DNA from: Clostridia bacterium | GTDB lineage: Bacteria; Bacillota; Clostridia; Oscillospirales; Ruminococcaceae | Length of the DNA stretch: 14,139 bases | NCBI GenBank assembly: GCA_021152595.1 | Contig: JAGKVC010000077.1 | Location: 1 to 14,139 of the forward strand | Direction: 5' to 3' | Shown: positions 13,960 to 14,139 of the stretch, in pieces | Position numbering within the stretch: position 1 is the stretch's first letter | How the letters are laid out: every line of letters begins with the position of its first letter | Notes under the pieces: model-generated | What the model saw: the letters and a program-made list of their open reading frames with translations, nothing else | What the model was told of the DNA's origin: nothing | Databases searched by the model: none | Position numbers and translations under genes: made by a program

Positions 13960-14139
13960 TCACTCCCGTGCCTTGGTGCGGAAGAGGAGGGCGGCGAGCA
14001 GACCGAACAGAAGCGCTGCCGTAATGCCGCCGGATGCAGCTTGCAGACCGCCCGTCAGGATGCCGAGCAGACCGTTTGCATCGACCTCTTTCCGGATGCC
14101 CTGCGCGAGCAGATTGCCGCCGACGTGCTTTGCGACATG
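13960..14139 (-). CDS. spoVAE: stage V sporulation protein AE, C-terminal end (partial)
   Basis: The visible 59 C-terminal residues run from the window edge to a TGA at 13962-13960. They include LLAQGIRKEVDANGLLGILT, then GGLQAASGGITAALLFGLLA and a basic end, LLFRTKARE. This matches the C terminus of SpoVAE (SpoVAEb), an inner-membrane protein of the SpoVA channel that moves dipicolinic acid into the developing spore. The hydrophobic stretch ITAALLFGLLAALLF is the last membrane span. The 5' part lies outside the window. In related genomes spoVAE ends or nearly ends the spoVA operon, which fits the absence of a minus-strand gene directly after it. Confidence 0.85.
   Translation of the reverse strand, partial: HVAKHVGGNLLAQGIRKEVDANGLLGILTGGLQAASGGITAALLFGLLAALLFRTKARE

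Overview
The window looks like a chromosomal segment of an anaerobic, spore-forming, plant-fibre-degrading Clostridia member, most likely Ruminococcus-like (Oscillospiraceae). The signs are a GH10 xylanase with a type I dockerin, SpoIIE and SpoVAE sporulation proteins, a Firmicutes-type glgB-glgC-glgD-glgA glycogen operon, AGGAGG-type ribosome binding sites, and moderately GC-rich coding DNA. The assignment is inferred from gene content; no marker gene fixes the species.

Layout. Positions 1-495 hold a structured repeat (copy R1) followed by a near-consensus sigma-A promoter. This drives a three-gene unit at 496-1981: a Nudix/winged-helix protein of NrtR type, an unrecognised 58-residue basic protein joined by an ATGA overlap, and a nicotinamidase-like cysteine hydrolase. 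A terminator closes the unit, which points to NAD salvage. spoIIE (2189-4426) follows. After a 334-base intergenic region with a good promoter and a leader of about 140 nt comes the glycogen operon (4761-10701): branching enzyme, the catalytic and GlgD-type ADP-glucose pyrophosphorylase subunits, and glycogen synthase. Together these make ADP-glucose from glucose-1-phosphate, polymerise it and branch it. A convergent, secreted, dockerin-bearing xylanase (11146-13041, minus) has its own promoter. At the right edge is the C-terminal end of spoVAE (minus).

The least explained part is the intergenic DNA. Three copies (114-350, 10773-10940, 13303-13540), all on the plus strand, form a chain of six to seven back-to-back hairpins. 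Between copies the stems change in a compensatory way while some loops stay fixed, including a C(TGCG)G loop that would be a UNCG tetraloop in RNA. Two copies carry a further shared 3' hairpin module. A second, smaller hairpin family (13259-13302, 13706-13778, 13879-13951) crowds the space before spoVAE. These look like a dispersed structured element (a non-coding RNA, or a REP/MITE-like repeat) rather than protein genes.

A second notable point is that the GlgB branching enzyme ends in a roughly 70-residue Lys/Ala/Pro-rich tail made of three repeats and containing an AT-hook-like KRGRPKK motif.
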